DNA of 64,000 bases, taken from positions 58,196,570-58,260,569 of the forward strand of contig NC_084667.1 of assembly GCF_028389875.1 (NCBI RefSeq), read 5' to 3'. The position numbers and the translations under genes were made by a program. The first letter of the stretch is position 1; every line of letters begins with the position of its first letter. Below, piece by piece: positions 50,266 through 62,406 of the stretch. The notes under the pieces were generated by a model, which did no database searches, had not been told where the DNA came from, and was given only the letters and a program-made list of their open reading frames with translations. The stretch comes from Rhea pennata. Taxonomy: Eukaryota > Chordata > Aves > Rheiformes > Rheidae.

Positions 50266-51224
50266 GCACCTTCAGTCCCATGAATTGTGAGAAAGGCTGG
50301 TCTCAGTGCTGCTGCAGACCTTCCTGAACAGACCACAGCTAGGACTGCCTTGAAATGTGGGTGGAAGTGTTCTTACTGAATGCATTTACTAGATTTGCAC
50401 GGGTAGGAATGAAAAGCCGTATCAGTATGTCTTAATGTTTTTTCTGAATATGCAAAGTCCTGTGTGTTTTGAGAATTCATACAGGTCAACATGGTATAGC
50501 CCCAACTACTACTGAAACAATTTGTTTTAATCGTCTCACATTGCTAACTGGTGTAAGAAGATGCTGCAGTCCTCTATGAAAACCCCATTTGAACAGTAGG
50601 AATTCTGTTAAACGGCAGGTGATGTAAAACTGACGTAGAGGACTTTGAGCATGTGGTAAAAGATATTTTATCAAATTCCTGATTCAGGTTTCTTAACCGT
50701 TCCATTTCCAGACCCACATTTCCAGCATGCCAGACCCACATGCTGACCAAATACTACTACTAACAGCAGACCACATTTATTTTCAAAACCTAAGTTTTGA
50801 ACAGTCACTTACTTTGCCCCTGTTGCATGTTCAGTATGGTCTGTTCATGTTTTTCCTTTTACTGATGTGCAGTACGCACTGCACAACGTGGCAGATCTGG
50901 AATTGTTGTATTCCAGTTTCTTTGTTTTCTGTTGCTGGTCTTAAACTGAGCAACTTTACTGCTGCACTAACATGTTGGTGCAGCTTTAGCCCTTGGTTGG
51001 CTGGACTGGGTGGGTTAACCGGGGGCCTAATTTCTTTACACTTTTTTTTTCCAGATAGGAGCTTTCTCTCCAGATTTTGGAATGCTGCCCATAGTATTAT
51101 TTCCAGAGAATATTATTAAAAATGGTTTAGTCCAGCATCCTTCATGTTACAAATCAGACTTGCATGGTAACTTCTTTATCCAAACGGTAGCTTTTTTTTT
51201 GGAGCTGTAGCGTACCTTTCTAAT

Positions 51225-51275
51225 TATAGCTTTCTAAAGCTTACTATGTTATGCTTAATATAGCTTTCTAAAGCT
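51225..51275 (+). repeat. 17-base direct duplication
   Basis: TATAGCTTTCTAAAGCT occurs at 51,225-51,241 and again at 51,259-51,275, 17 bases apart. Each copy contains a small AGCTTTCTAAAGCT palindrome. Confidence 0.85.
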
Positions 51276-52557
51276 GTCTTAATTTGATATAATGACAAAA
51301 TTCTATACAATCTTTTTTTGTTATTCAGGATCTACCTAGAATACTTATCCACTTCCATGAAACTTGTATGTCTAAAAACTAAATTTGTAGTTTTGCCTTT
51401 ACTCTAAAGGCATCTAAGATCTAAAATTCTTTCTGAAATCAAGTTCTTAGAAGAACTCACAAAATTGCAGCTCTCTATCAGAAGTGAAGTTCTGGAATGG
51501 CCGTGTAATTATTATAGCTAGGTCAAGCAGCCAAACAAGTTTTAAGGCAGTGCTTTGGAAGTTTGGAATGTCAGTCTGTAGTAGCACAAGGATGTTGATC
51601 CAGATATTCTTTCCACTTCGGTGTTCCTCTGTCTTGCCTCTTCACAGCTGCAGAATTAAGTCAGGACGTGGACTAAACTATGAGGGTTTCCTAGTATTTC
51701 CTTATCCAAAGCCCCTTGCGCTGCATTTTGGCTTTTTTTCTTAAAGGAGAAATCCCTCACAACCTGGGAGATGAAACTGTAACTGAGTGAATTTTAGTTT
51801 CTAGTCTTGGAACTTGAATTCCAAAACATCTAGTAGTTTACAGGACTTAAAGTGCCACACTAAATGTCAATATGTGCTCCTTGTTTCTGAAGAAATTGTT
51901 CAGCAATAAAATGAAGTCATTCATTTTACCACAATTAGTTGCATTACAGTGTAAATTTGGTGTTAGAATAGTTCTTATTTCTCCTCATCTATAAAGCACG
52001 CTTATGAGCCTTTGGAAAAATAATCCATATTGTAGCACTCCTAGTACTTCGGTGCTTATAAAGCCCATATTTGCTTACGAACAGTTCGTATTACTGATTT
52101 ATTAAAGACTGAAAATGGTATCTTTAAGACCTCTTTTTCTGGTACACTTGAAAGTTGCTTAGTGTATTTAATCTTTTTGCAAGAAAAACTTTTTAGTTAG
52201 TGCTGGATTTAATAGACTTCTGAAGAATGGTTCTGTAAATTGCAGAGTTCTGTCTTGCTTTCACTTTCAAAAAAAAAAAAACTAAAATCTTTGTAATAAT
52301 TTTCTGAAGTGCTTCAGTAACTTCATTGCTCTAAAACTCTGCTTTTGCCATCTATTCCTTAACTTAAAATGACACTCTTTATTCTCTTACTGTTAGATAC
52401 ACAATACCTATGCACAACCTGAATGTCAACAAGTTTAAAGACCAACCCACTTCCATCTACCTCAGAGGTGTTTAAATCACATATCCACTGTATAAAAAAT
52501 AAAAGAATAAGGGTCTAGTTCCTGCAGGTGCTATTTGTGGAAGGCCATCTGAAGTTA

Positions 52558-52594
52558 ACACGTACGTACACGTGTGTGTATATGCACACACGTG
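52558..52594 (+). repeat. Strict alternating purine-pyrimidine stretch with inverted E-boxes
   Basis: Thirty-seven bases alternate purine and pyrimidine without a break. Within it, two CACGTG palindromes flank a near-perfect hairpin (CACGTGTGTG and CACACACGTG). Such DNA is prone to the Z form. Confidence 0.85.
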
Positions 52595-53867
52595 GATATT
52601 TTCACACCTTCTGCCAAAGATGATATTAATGCATCTATTAATGCATCTTTTTAAAAGGAAGGACTAAGTTTTACTAGAAAATCTATGACCTGAATCCAAC
52701 CAATCCAGACCACCTTCCACCTCTTCTGACTACGGTCAGGGTTTTCTTTCTTCAGTAGTGACTTCTCAGATTCTTGGATCCAAGCGAGAAAGAGCTCCTG
52801 TAGATTCTGAAGATGTGATCTAGTTCTACATTCTGTATATTAATGGCTGCCTGAACTTGTCTAGTTTGATGGATCTGAGTCACAGGCTCTTAATTTTGAG
52901 GTAAGAAAGTAAGCTGGTAGCGATTTGAGGAATTGCTAAAAGTGCATTTATCATTCCTACATAGCAAGGAGCAGCACGGTGTTCTATTAATTGGTGTGCT
53001 TCCAGCTTAGCTGGCCCTGTGTTCCTCAGTCTGCTGGCGCTTTTTATAATTAATGACATTGCTAGATGAAACTGCATTTTGATATTAAGCTTTTCCTACT
53101 TAAGTCTGGTATACAGTTACTTTGATATCAGTGATTGAAAAGAGGCTGCTATAAATCAAAAATGGATAATATCTTCTCTACTGCACAGTTGCCTTAATAA
53201 GAAACAGTAGCCTCCTATCTGCCTAGGAATACTGCACAATAGCAACAGTATGTGTGAAATAAATCTTATTTAAATGACACTAGTTAAATGAGGTGGTAAA
53301 AGTTTTCCTGAATGCAAACTTAAATTGTAACGGGAAATCTTACTGAACTCTTGCTCAATGTTTCATTTCATTCTCCTTTTCAACTATCAAAAGAAGTATT
53401 TGAATAGATGAAATATTTTTCTATTCTATATTTCTATTCAAAGCTTGTAATATAAGAGATTGAGAACTACTGTTTTTAACAAGTAACCTAAATCGTTGAT
53501 GTTAGGGTAGGCCTGTTTGTTGCTACTCTGATGAAATGATGATCACTTTTGGTGTATAATTTATAAAGTTTCACAGTTCACAATGACTGAAAGTGCAAGG
53601 TAGATTAAAATCAAATCCTTGGATCAGATTCATCGTGTGTCATAAATGCACGTGCTCTCTAACTTTATTAAAAGCTCTTTTGTATGCCATGTGACTGAAA
53701 CAATAGTGGGTCAGATGCCTTTGTAGGAAAGAAGGTGCTGATGTTTTGGAGAACAAGTGATGGTAAAATAAAAAATAAATTGTACTGATTTTAGCTTCAG
53801 ACTAATAACTTTGTAAAGTCAATATCAGGTTCTCTTGCTGGATTAATGTAAACTACTTTGTTTGCAG

Positions 53868-53921
53868 GGTTTATTGTCATCCCAAAACCAGGCCAATTCT
53901 CCAAGTGGAACTGTAGTATAG
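53868..53921 (+). CDS. WDR20: WDR20 terminal coding exon 4 (residues 571-587)
   Basis: After TTTGCAG the exon reads GLLSSQNQANSPSGTVV and stops at TAG (53,919-53,921). Joined in phase 0 to exon 3 it completes a 587-residue protein ending in this tail. I recall the same tail in mammalian WDR20, which fixes the frame and the acceptor. Reading in the other frames gives no family match. Confidence 0.95.
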   Translation, partial: GLLSSQNQANSPSGTVV

Positions 53922-54320
53922 CCATCACACTACTGCTAGCAAATCTCTGAATACAGGACAAGAAGTAATGACAGTGGAACCAGGAGCTGTTCTTCAGTCA
54001 AAGAGCATCACAAATTATAATGTGGCAGAGTGTAAACATGAAATTATGTGAATCATAGTAATTTGCAGAGGAGTAATGTAATGAGTTCTTATTACAGCTA
54101 ATACTGCTAGGCTGCTCACCCAAGGAAGAATTTTCATTAAAAAAAAAAAAAAAAAGAGAGAGAGAAAAGCTTCCTTTGGTACTGCAGAAAAATAGTAACT
54201 TTTTGGTTTTCTTTATACTTTTCAAGTCCAGTGTAATTTAATCTATATATATAAATATATAAATAAAAGATATATATATATATAGTGTAAAATAAAGTAT
54301 GTTTCTTAAATTCAAGTAAG
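53922..54320 (+). terminator. WDR20: WDR20 3' UTR with candidate poly(A) signals
   Basis: AATAAA occurs at 54,262-54,267 and 54,291-54,296, within a (TA)n-rich patch (54,242-54,286). An A17-(GA)n tract lies at 54,139-54,165. The UTR may be longer than shown; transcript data would decide. Confidence 0.55.
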
Positions 54321-57300
54321 CTCAATGGTTAAATTAGTACTTCACCATTGTTTATTTTGCACTGATTTTTTTCTTTTTAACCAGAGATGGCTAGAAGACA
54401 GCCTGGAATGCACTCATGGAAAATGAAAGTCATTATTTTCTGGCTACAAAATGTTATTCAGGAAGATGGATGCTGCAATCATAGATTTTTTTAAAAACAG
54501 AATTGTTTTGCACTTATATAGTTTAATGCTAATAGAGAATTACTTTAAAATTGGTGTCCAGGCACCAAAAAAGCTATGTTGTGGAGAAAAGAACCTTTGT
54601 ATCTATTAAACATTTATTTTAATATTGTTGTTTCCAACTACAATCAACTCTGTATTATATGTATAAATAATGTAATTCAGTGATGGGGGAGGGGAGTAAT
54701 GAATCATTACACTAGAAATTCTCATCCATCATTTAAGAAAGTGGTATTTCTAATTCAGAAAATACATATTAAACTACCTTGAATATGCATTTTGTTTACT
54801 TTCTGTTCAAATCTGATCATTTTTGATGTAATCAATCCTTTGTTGAATTAAATGTTTGGTACAGAAATATAATCTAAACTTTGTAGAACGAATTCTTTTT
54901 CAAACTTCTTCCCTAAACTGTAGCTTAAATTTGGTTAGGAAAATGAAACAATATTGTTCTTTTTTCATTCTTAATGGTTTATCTCTATATACATCATCCA
55001 GAGGAAGTTGTACAGACAATTTTATGGGGTTAGGATTTTGCAGTTGCAGAATACTGTTTACTGCGCATACATATGCATAATACTGTGTTTGGAGGTGAAA
55101 GATATTACAGTAGATATACACACCTTCTGACTTGACTGTATAAAATTAGCACATTGGAGTGGATTCTACTGAGACAAGTTGATATCAGGTATCTTGTTTA
55201 TAATTCAGCACTGAAAAATTGGTAAGTATTACAGAGATGGACGTATCTATGTATTTGTATAGTTTAATACTATATGTCTGAACATATATTATTTTTCATC
55301 AGCTAGCACCGGAACATCTAAATTGTTTTCAGTATTTCCTGCAAAGATGAGAAAACAAAATAGATGTTGGTCTATGTCAGAACCCAGAGTGACAGCAGAT
55401 AGAGGTGTATCGAGCATATCTTTCCCTTTACTTGATGCAGGAACACTCACAGTTAGGCTTTGGCATTAGGGAGGCAGCGTGGAAGTCACGCTACGAGCTC
55501 AAGACTGTGGAACTTCCTGGGAGTATGCAAATAGTGAATCTCAGGAGTGTATGTTTTTATAACTTCCTTTCCTGATCTCAGACAACTTAAAGTTGGGTTG
55601 AAGGTTTTCTTCTCTTTTTTTTAATTGCAAGCTCTAGAAATTTTAAAGGCATGGGATATTAATATTTTTCATACAAAAAAATGAAAATTTGTAGAGAAAC
55701 AATTGCAGCTAGCTGGTTGCAATTAAATTGTAAATTGTGCCTATTTTTTAAATGCAGCTAGCATATAGAAAACTGCTGGATACATTAATAAGCTGGCATT
55801 TTGGTTGTCTACTTCATTAAAGATGAAGCTGTACTTTACATGTCTCTTTACTTATATTCTTCTAAACTAGGGGGAATGGGAAAAATACTGAAATTAAACA
55901 ATGTTATTGTTCAGAAGTTATGTTTTATTGACAGATCAAGTTTCACTGTTAAAATACATGTAAACCTCATCACTGAAAACTAGTGTAATTACCTCCCTGT
56001 AGAGTGTCCCATAGATGAGTGATCCATGTGATTTGAGTCAAAATCAGTTTAGAAAGGGTGTAAGGATAAGCTTTGAAAGACTTTTCTCCTAAAGCTGGAA
56101 AAATGCAAAAACAGTACTGAAAGGACAGTAGTATCTGACAGTGGAGTAGTAATAGCAGCTGCTGGCATACAGCAGCAGTGAACGCTTTCATTGGCATATC
56201 AGTTTGCAGAGTACATATCTCTGCTGTAAGATCACAGTTGAATAGTGTACAAGGAGTGTGTTTTGTTTTAACTTCTTGGAAATATATTTCTTCTGTACCA
56301 GTTGGCAATTGTTTAGAAGCCTGAACTGTTCATCCCAACCTCTTTTCTATAGGGGGAAAAAACTGCTTTTAGGAAGAAGAGGAATACTAGTAACTTTTAT
56401 CTGGAAAGAAGTTAGCATTCTACTATAGCTGCAGCTTTTATATATTTCATTTATTAAATATATTTAATAAATTATTTTAGTAATGTGATAGGAAAAATGA
56501 GTGCAATACAAAATTTTAGCTAGACAAATGAAGGTTATAACAATAGTTGCCAATAAATAGTTTAAAATTAAATGTATTTTAACAACAAAGCAAGTGGCAA
56601 AACTCAGTTTGCCTATTAATCCAATAGCCAGAGAAATCTAAGTGGAATCCAAAAGAATAATAGCAAAAGAACTTCTTATGAAATAAATACCTGTGAAGCA
56701 CTGTATGCACAAAACTAAGTTCCACCTGAAAGCTTAAAATAGATGAGGAAAATATTCTAATATGCTCCTTCACTTGAAATACCCAATTTTTATAGCAAAA
56801 ATGATCTGCAGAAGGTGAGATTGCTGTTTTCATTAACAGCCTGACAAGCATGAATACAAAAGTATGTGAGAGGGAACTGGTGATTTATGAAATACTATTC
56901 TGATATCCTTTTCTCTCAAAGTTAAGACTTCTGATTTTCATTTTTTTCCCCAAATCATGTCCCTGAATAAAGTGAAGGACAAAAAGGAGAAAAAAAAACA
57001 AAAACAAAAAACCTGTTCTAAACCTTTGATTTGATTGTTGAAGGAAAATATGTGAACTCTTCAGCATTTGTGGTTTGAGTAAAAGTTTCCAAAAAAGGTT
57101 ATGAGATGCTACTAGTATAATTAACATATATCTGTCAAGATATGCTTCTTATGCTTATGTTAATGTAAGCCTTGGCCTACTGCATTATCCTGGATAAGAA
57201 GAGTGCTGAGTTTGAATCATCAGTAGGTGGTAGCTTTCTGGTTTTGTTTTTTAAGAATGTGGAGACTACTAGTAAACTCGATTCCAAGAGCTGATAAGAT

Positions 57301-60300
57301 CTTCATAAGTGGAGAACAAGATCCCTCAGATAAAGTTACCTACTTCTAGACCATCAATTTTACTGGTGCATACCATGCTCAATTGAAATAGATAACACCA
57401 AAGAACTTGCTGCCACCTTCTGGAAAAAAACAAACCAAAATGGGAAAAAGTGCCACTGAGTGAGCTCAGGGCATCTCTTACAGACTTCTAAAGGTAAGAA
57501 TTTGGGCATTACTGCTGCACTATGTTGCCTGTAGACCCTCAGTCCTTAACTCCATTTCCTATGCTTAACGTTTTACTTCTGTTGTTTTACATAAATGTAT
57601 GCTCGTTAGTCAAACAAATACTCGCTTGCCTTGTTACTGTTCAAGCTCCCTGACTGTTCTGTTTGAGTCGTATTAGCTGCTGAAATGAAAGCAAGACTAA
57701 ACTGAGGAAACGCATAACTGCAACAGAGCGTTCACGCTCAGTCGCTTTGCCATAACATACTCCCACTGCACTTTGAAATACCATAGTCAGGGACATATTT
57801 TCTGCACAGTGCTGGAGGAAAGATGACCTTTGTCCAATATGAGTTTCAATAAATAGGAAATAGTGGTTTACTGTTACTTGGTTATGCTTTTTCTCAATGA
57901 GAGCCGCAAAACAGCGTAACAGAAACCTGTATCAACGTTTTTAGTTTTCCCTTTTTGTTTATAATGTCTCAATCTACTGCTGTAGAACATTTCCTCCATT
58001 AAGACTCAAGTTAATTATGTATTTGATTAATTAGCACTTTAGAACACTGAAAACATGCATGCCAGTCAGCTGGATTTGCAGTTTTACGCTGGCAGTGCTC
58101 CTTGATATTTTTATGAGTGTAATGCTCGCTTCAAATTGACTAATTTAATGCTGTATTGGAAAAGTCCTTCTAGTGGCTTTCACAAACATTTTGGAAAATC
58201 ACAGTAATGCTTTTGGCTTTAGAGAACTGTCATGTTACGTTGATCCTCAGTATACGAGAATAATACCTTCTTCAAAACACTTGATAAACACTAGACCTAG
58301 TGGTTTAAAAAGCAGTAGAACTCTAAAGGATTTATAAAGAACTTCAGTATCATGAGCTTCTGCCCTTGCCCCAAACTGAAATCTCAAATTGATGATTACC
58401 TTAGTAATTAAGTATTTTTTTTCTAAAATCTGGTACCTCGTTAGCTGTCTCTCCATTCTCTAATGTAGCCTCATCATGAGCAGCAGTGATTCATAATACA
58501 ATATGCCCCACACCTTCCTTCTCTTCCCACACTTCAAAAAACTTTCAACATGAGTTGCTTGCAGTTAAATCTTCCAAGAAAGTCAGAATAGTCAAAAACT
58601 AAACTGTAAGACTCGAATGTCTATAAAACTTAGAAAACCTGAAAATGTATTACTCACTGTCTCATAAAGGGGAAAAATTGTAAAAATATAAAGGATGGGG
58701 AGTAGTGCAGCAGTGATAGTCACAAGTCTAGACCATCTGACTCTACCTAAGGTGATGGGGTTTTTATAACGGAATTGCTAGATTTTGGCTTCACCGTTCC
58801 TTTGACTTGGCTTAATAGAGCAAAAAAGTACATACTTACTCTTCATTTCCAAAGACGCCATGGGACATTCCTTATTGCCGAGGGAGGTTACGGATCAGGC
58901 ATTATTTGTTCTGTTTATTTTGTTGTTGTTGTGCAGAAAGTCCTAGGAGTCTTTAATTACTGGTTCAGGAAGGTAGGTGAAATAGCTGGTAACATCCTGA
59001 TTGTGAGTCAAATAACTTAGAATTCGTAAGTTTAGAATTTCAAAACTGTTCTTTGCAAAAACTTTCTCAAATGTGTTCTGGTTGACGGAAGATTTTTCAA
59101 GCTCTAAGTATGGCTTGCACAAAATTTTTTTTGTTAATGGCAGAACTGTTTTGTAACAGATCACCAAATATTACTATAATTTCTCATGTGTTTTTCAACA
59201 ATTTTAAATTCCAGTGACTACTTAGGCTTTTTTTCAAGTACAACAAAAATACTACTTTTGACTTATGCCTTTTATAGCATTAACAAACAGTAACTAGTAT
59301 TATATTAAATTGTTATTGATGATCAATCAAAGCAATCATTTACTAAGTGCAAAATTTCTGAAATGTGAAAAACTGTTTCTTTACTACTTTACAGCAAGTA
59401 GCTGCAATATCAGTTGCTCTTAAAATTTGACTGGTATTAAGAACAATGGCTTAGAACTATGACTAAAGTTGATCTGCTTTTGAATCAGATAAAAATGTTA
59501 CTTTATCTTTTTATCTTCTAGACAGTTATATAAAAATACTGCAAAGTTGCAACATTATTAAAATTTAGTGTCTCAAATAATTGCATAATCTACAAGTTCT
59601 CAATAAAACTTGAGGATGAACCTATTAAATCCAGGAGGTAAATACTTTCCAGAGCTGACTGAAAAATAAGATGTTTTTACATCTAAGAAAATATACCAAA
59701 TGACAGTATAGTGACAAGCTAGTATTTATAATAGGAGAACTTATTTTTTTTAATACAACTTTCCATTTCTTATACTTGAGCTCAAAGAATCCTTTCATGT
59801 TATTTTTAATCAACCCCTTTCTCCATCAGGTTCCAATAGGAAAAATTAGCTCAATATAAAGAGCTGCATTCTGAGCTCTGCCAAAACAATGCTTTAATTA
59901 ATTATTGCTAGTCTTCAGGAATGGAATACCAAAATTCTAGGTAAGCAGAACTTCATAACCTTGTGGAATTTCTCCTATGAATTATTAGAGTAACACAAAA
60001 TAAGGCACAGTTCTTGTTAGACCTCTAACAATGAAAGCATGGTTGGGTCTGTTTCACTGCATGCTCATGCTTTTTCTCACACTCCAAATACTGGACAAGG
60101 TGGTCAGTAACCTCCTCCTCTTCGTTGTATAGCAGGTAAGTGGGAATGTTTCAGAGAAGGCTTAAGGTCCTTCTGTTTCTCAGACTGTTGAAGAAATTAT
60201 AGAAGTTTTAAATGTTTTCTTTGAAACACGTTTTACTGTATTTTTTTAATGAGTAAGTTAAGAGTCTGTATGTTGTTATTTGAGCCAATAAATGTAACAG

Positions 60301-60592
60301 ATCGTAACGTAGGGGTTTCCTCACTTTTTGTAGGTGCAGTAAAAACTGAATGCAATGTGGGTGTAGGATAGGAAGTCAATTTGGCTACTCCAGAAAGATT
60401 TAATTTTGGTAAATCTGCACAGGGAGGCCTAGAATGTCATTCTGGTTTTTTGTGGATTTTCTTAAGAGAATGCTTTTAAAGTAAATACTATTCCTTCTTT
60501 TTTCTGAGAACATCTTGAAGAATAAAATTTCACACCTCTCCCCCTGAACAAATCAGGAAAACCCAACCCTGCTAAATTCTACTTCAACTAAT

Positions 60593-60633
<41 letters not shown>

Positions 60634-61791
60634 CTGGATGTGTTTTGCATTTTTTTCCTAAGCCACTTCTTACAAAGCTTATATTGGTGAACTCTATAAC
60701 TAAACTGGTAAAAGTGACTGCTCCTCCAGAAGGGGAATTCACACTTTGAAGGTTAACTGCATGACAGAAAAACAATCGGAAATTTTTTTGCTACTGTGAT
60801 TTGTTTCTGTGAAAAAAGTTGTTTGAGATTTTTTCATGTACTAAATGTTACCTCATCTTGAAGATACAGGGGACTTGAAGATACAGGTGAATATGTTGAG
60901 AATTTTTCCTGCAGCTCAAACATAAACAAAGCTTTAGTTGGCCAAAATTTTTAATCAGATTTAATTTGCTCATTTCAGGGGTCAAATTAAGTTATTTTTT
61001 TTTCCTGGCTATCATCTGAGTACAGGATAACTAGCTAAAACTCAAACAAATAAAAAAACCCAGCCCCAAGCTTATTCCTTCAAAGAATAGTGTGAAGACC
61101 TGAAAAAAAACAAAACATTTTCTGTCCCTGGTAGAACTTCATCTGTAAAATGCTTTTTTTAAAAGAAAAAGAAAACCCTCAAGGGTAGATCAAGGAGAAA
61201 GAGGACGGTGGTATCTTAAAAACTGTGGAACTGACCCCCCTCTGACTAACAGCAACTGTGACAACTATCTACTGAAGCGATTATGTAGAATCACAGCTTT
61301 TAAATTCTACCTCTTGTGTTTCAGGGCTAATGTGTGTAAATGTGTGTGGGGTGCTGCATCAGACCCAATATAGATCAGTGTCTGGGCAGACTGAATAAAA
61401 CCAGTTAATCAGCTTAAGTAAAACATTTGTTTGTAGCTAACAAGCTCAGTGTCACTAATTATTTTCTCTAAATGGGCTGCCCATTCTTCCATGTAAATAT
61501 TACCTGTCTTTGCCTTTCCTTTGGAATTTGCCACAAATGCAGAGGTTCTTGCCCTTCAGTATTTCTTGGTAATCTTACTTTTTTGTGCATGGCCAAAGCT
61601 CGCTTATCAGCTGCCCTAAAATTTTTAGAAAAAACAAAACACATCTGTTTTATGTAAAGTTAGGACTCAGGTTGAGCAATGCAAAGAACTATGTTGACTG
61701 AAATTTCATTGCAAGCCAAGTAAGCTTCACTTCAGCCCACCTTAAATAATAAATATACAGTGTTTCCCCCCCACACACACACTTTTCAATT
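54321..61791. other. Convergent intergenic region between WDR20 and MOK
   Basis: AT-rich, with many short open frames and no recognised gene. It could contain a longer WDR20 3' UTR on the plus strand and extra 3' exons of MOK on the minus strand; I looked for the basic, Pro/Ser-rich MOK tail known from mammals and did not find it. An A32 tract lies at 60,597-60,628. Confidence 0.6.
60597..60628 (+). repeat. Poly-A tract (32 A)
   Basis: Uninterrupted A run; no retroposed body recognised. Confidence 0.95.
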
Positions 61792-61999
61792 TTAATTTTC
61801 AAGATTAAACTTTGAAATCACTTGCCAGAGTTCTTGAAAATAAGGATGTTGTAATGCTTGATGGGCAGCAATTCTCTCATCAGGATCATATTTTATCATT
61901 GCATACAGGAGAGAGAAGCCTTTGGGAGACAAATTGTGCACAAGAGGAGGTATCCCTGTTCCTTTTTTAAAGGGAAAATCAAAACTTATAATTCTTGAC
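61792..61999 (-). CDS. MOK: MOK, last recognised coding exon (end of kinase domain)
   Basis: On the minus strand the acceptor ACACAG is followed by a frame that completes the Gln codon of the previous exon and reads SRIISFDFPFKKGTG, then NLSPKGFSLLYAM, then YDPDERIAAHQALQHPYF, and ends QELWQVISKFNLEN with TAA (61,792-61,794). PDERI-A-ALQHPYF is kinase subdomain XI with its conserved Arg, and the sequence agrees with what I recall for mammalian MOK (FDFPFKKGSGIP, YDPDERIAAHQALQHPYFQE). MOK is a serine/threonine kinase of the RCK (MAK, CILK1, MOK) group, linked to ciliary signalling. Mammalian MOK continues for over 100 residues beyond this point; here the frame stops 14 residues after HPYF, so either the tail is lost or a further splice (for example at CAA/GTGATT) skips this stop. 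Confidence 0.9.
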
Positions 62000-62304
62000 C
62001 TGTGTTAAGGAAGTTGAGAACAAAGAATTATTCCTGAATATTCAGGAAAAAAAATATATCTTACTAAAAAGAGTTATTCCAATTTGATGTAGGTAATTGC
62101 CAAGTAGGGAAAAGTAAGTAATACTTGTGGAAAAAAAATGTATTTTCTTCCCTATTAATATATATCACTGGCCTTAAGTATAGTATAGAGTTAAAATACC
62201 AAGTGAGATTTGCATAGCTCAGGCTTACTCTTTAGGAAAGCCATTAGAGTTGTATTGTGGGTATATAAAAATTGAGATGAATAACTATGGGAGTCCATAC
62301 TTAC
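62000..62304 (-). other. MOK: MOK intron (305 bp)
   Basis: Minus-strand intron with GTAAGT donor and TTAACACAG acceptor; phase 2 junction splitting a Gln codon (CA/G). Confidence 0.9.
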
Positions 62305-62406
62305 TGCTTGAACTTAGTGAGAGTTTTGTTAGCAGGAGTACCTATAATGTCATGGATTTTTGATATTTGGTCCAGTTCATTAGATCCAGGAAAGAGAGGC
62401 TGTAAA
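62305..62406 (-). CDS. MOK: MOK internal coding exon (kinase subdomain X)
   Basis: A 102-base exon on the minus strand after the acceptor TTCTTGCAG. It completes one codon and then encodes LQPLFPGSNELDQISKIHDI followed by IGTPANKTLTKFK and the first two bases of the next Gln codon, ending at a GTAAGT donor. PLFPG-NELDQI-KIHD-IGTP is the CDK/MAPK-type subdomain X segment, and the residues agree with mammalian MOK. The preceding exon, which should carry the D-W-S-GC segment of subdomain IX, was not found up to the right edge, so that intron is longer than 1.5 kb or the exon is too diverged for me to see. Confidence 0.92.

Larger units (their letters stand above)
42404..53867 (+). other. WDR20: WDR20 intron 3 (about 11.5 kb)
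   Basis: Bounded by GTAAGT and TTTGCAG. It contains a (TG)n microsatellite (43,827-43,848), a (TC)n-T41 tract (50,208-50,262), a 17-base direct duplication (51,225-51,275) and a strictly alternating purine-pyrimidine stretch (52,558-52,594). No further coding exon was recognised, although mammalian WDR20 has other alternative 3' ends that could hide here. Confidence 0.85.
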
